DNA of 12,586 nucleotides, taken from assembly GCA_008636095.1 (NCBI GenBank), contig VSJD01000204.1:1-12586 (forward strand). The letters run 5' to 3'. This DNA comes from Kiritimatiellota bacterium (lineage in GTDB: Bacteria; Verrucomicrobiota; Kiritimatiellia; JAAZAB01). Both the position numbers and the translations under genes were made by a program. Positions 12,260 through 12,586 of the stretch are shown piece after piece. Below the pieces are notes generated by a model. That model saw only the letters and a program-made list of their open reading frames with translations, was not told the origin of the DNA and ran no database searches. Position 1 is the stretch's first letter; the number at the start of each line of letters is the position of its first letter.

Positions 12260-12582
12260 TTAAGGTGCTTGTTGAGGGTTGCAATCAAGTCTATTTCGCG
12301 TTGAACGCCGACAAACCTTTCTATTTCCTGGTTGTCTTTCAGGATGATTAAAGACGGGATGCTTCTGATTCCAAATCTCTCGGATGTCTGGGGTGCATCA
12401 TCCACATTGCATTTGCCGACTTTTGCCTTCCCGGCCATGGCAGCGGCTACTTTCTCGACAATCGGCCCCTGCATCATGCACGGTGCGCACCATGGGGCCC
12501 AGAAATCAACCAGGATTACACCTTTGCTTGTTTCCGCGGCGAAATTGGCGTCCGTCAATTTCAGTTCGTGTGTCTTTGTCAT
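12256..12582 (-). CDS. trxA: Thioredoxin
   Basis: A 108-residue single-domain thioredoxin, the standard length. It reduces protein disulfides in the cytoplasm. The active site is WAPWCAPC (28-35); Ala replaces the usual Gly between the redox cysteines Cys32 and Cys35, a variant found in other thioredoxin-like proteins. VDFWAPW precedes it and the cis-proline is in RSIPSL (Pro76). A third cysteine (Cys58) sits in KVGKCNVDD. No signal peptide. It is the first gene of the coupled run seen here; only four bases lie upstream in the window, so promoter and ribosome-binding site are not visible and a longer upstream operon cannot be excluded. It may serve as reductant for the adjacent Fe-S scaffold or for general use. 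Confidence 0.94.
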   Translation of the reverse strand: MTKTHELKLTDANFAAETSKGVILVDFWAPWCAPCMMQGPIVEKVAAAMAGKAKVGKCNVDDAPQTSERFGIRSIPSLIILKDNQEIERFVGVQREIDLIATLNKHLK

Positions 12583-12586
12583 TGTT

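Noticed and set aside
1..12586. CRISPR arrays, tRNA genes, transposases, toxin-antitoxin pairs or a defence island
   Set aside because: No direct-repeat array, no tRNA-like cloverleaf noticed, and no mobile-element or defence protein motifs in either strand; the content is metabolic and housekeeping.

Overview
The window is one uninterrupted directon: every supported gene lies on the minus strand, so transcription runs from high to low coordinates (thioredoxin first, MrpORP last). There are 15 well-supported genes, one small Cys-rich gene and three very short ORFs or gene remnants. I see no tRNA, rRNA, CRISPR array, transposase or integrase. The longest stretch without a full gene is 3756-3915, so no gap exceeds 300 bases. 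G+C looks moderate to high (mid-50s % by eye). The gene set (MrpORP, RACo-type corrinoid activator, IscU-like scaffold, CoA-disulfide-reductase-like flavoenzyme) fits a strictly or mostly anaerobic bacterium. The amidase with signal peptide, phosphatidylserine decarboxylase and DnaJ-domain protein say bacterium rather than archaeon. A Kiritimatiellota/PVC-like or Desulfo-type anaerobe is my guess only; nothing here fixes the phylum.

Layout in transcription order. (1) 12582-11612: thioredoxin, a 64-aa Cys-rich protein, an IscU/NifU-N-like Fe-S scaffold and a 43-codon remnant of a MinD/ParA-type ATPase, all chained by overlapping stop/start codons. (2) 11615-8690: a Cys/Met-metabolism PLP enzyme, a CoA-disulfide-reductase-like flavoprotein and aspartate decarboxylase PanD. 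(3) 8709-6543: a 21-codon zinc-ribbon-like micro-ORF, a DUF89/ARMT1-type phosphatase, an ArgA-like N-acetyltransferase and a SAM methyltransferase. (4) 6546-3916: an MTH1187/YqgV-type thiamine-binding-like protein, a RACo-type [2Fe-2S]/ASKHA protein and a DnaJ-domain protein. (5) 3886-2049: a possible second MinD-like remnant, then a zinc amidase and an archaeal-type phosphatidylserine decarboxylase (envelope genes). (6) 2045-1: an MBL-fold hydrolase and MrpORP, a P-loop Fe-S carrier fused to a NifX-like 'orange protein' domain, cut by the window edge.

Functional themes are Fe-S and sulfur handling at both ends (thioredoxin, scaffold, PLP lyase; MBL, MrpORP), CoA-related chemistry in the middle (flavoenzyme, PanD, DUF89), corrinoid or one-carbon redox activation (methyltransferase, MTH1187-like, RACo) and envelope synthesis. 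The most unusual feature is the set of very short ORFs resembling the N-terminal ends of known families (MinD ATPases, FmdB zinc ribbon), each ending across the start codon of the next full gene.
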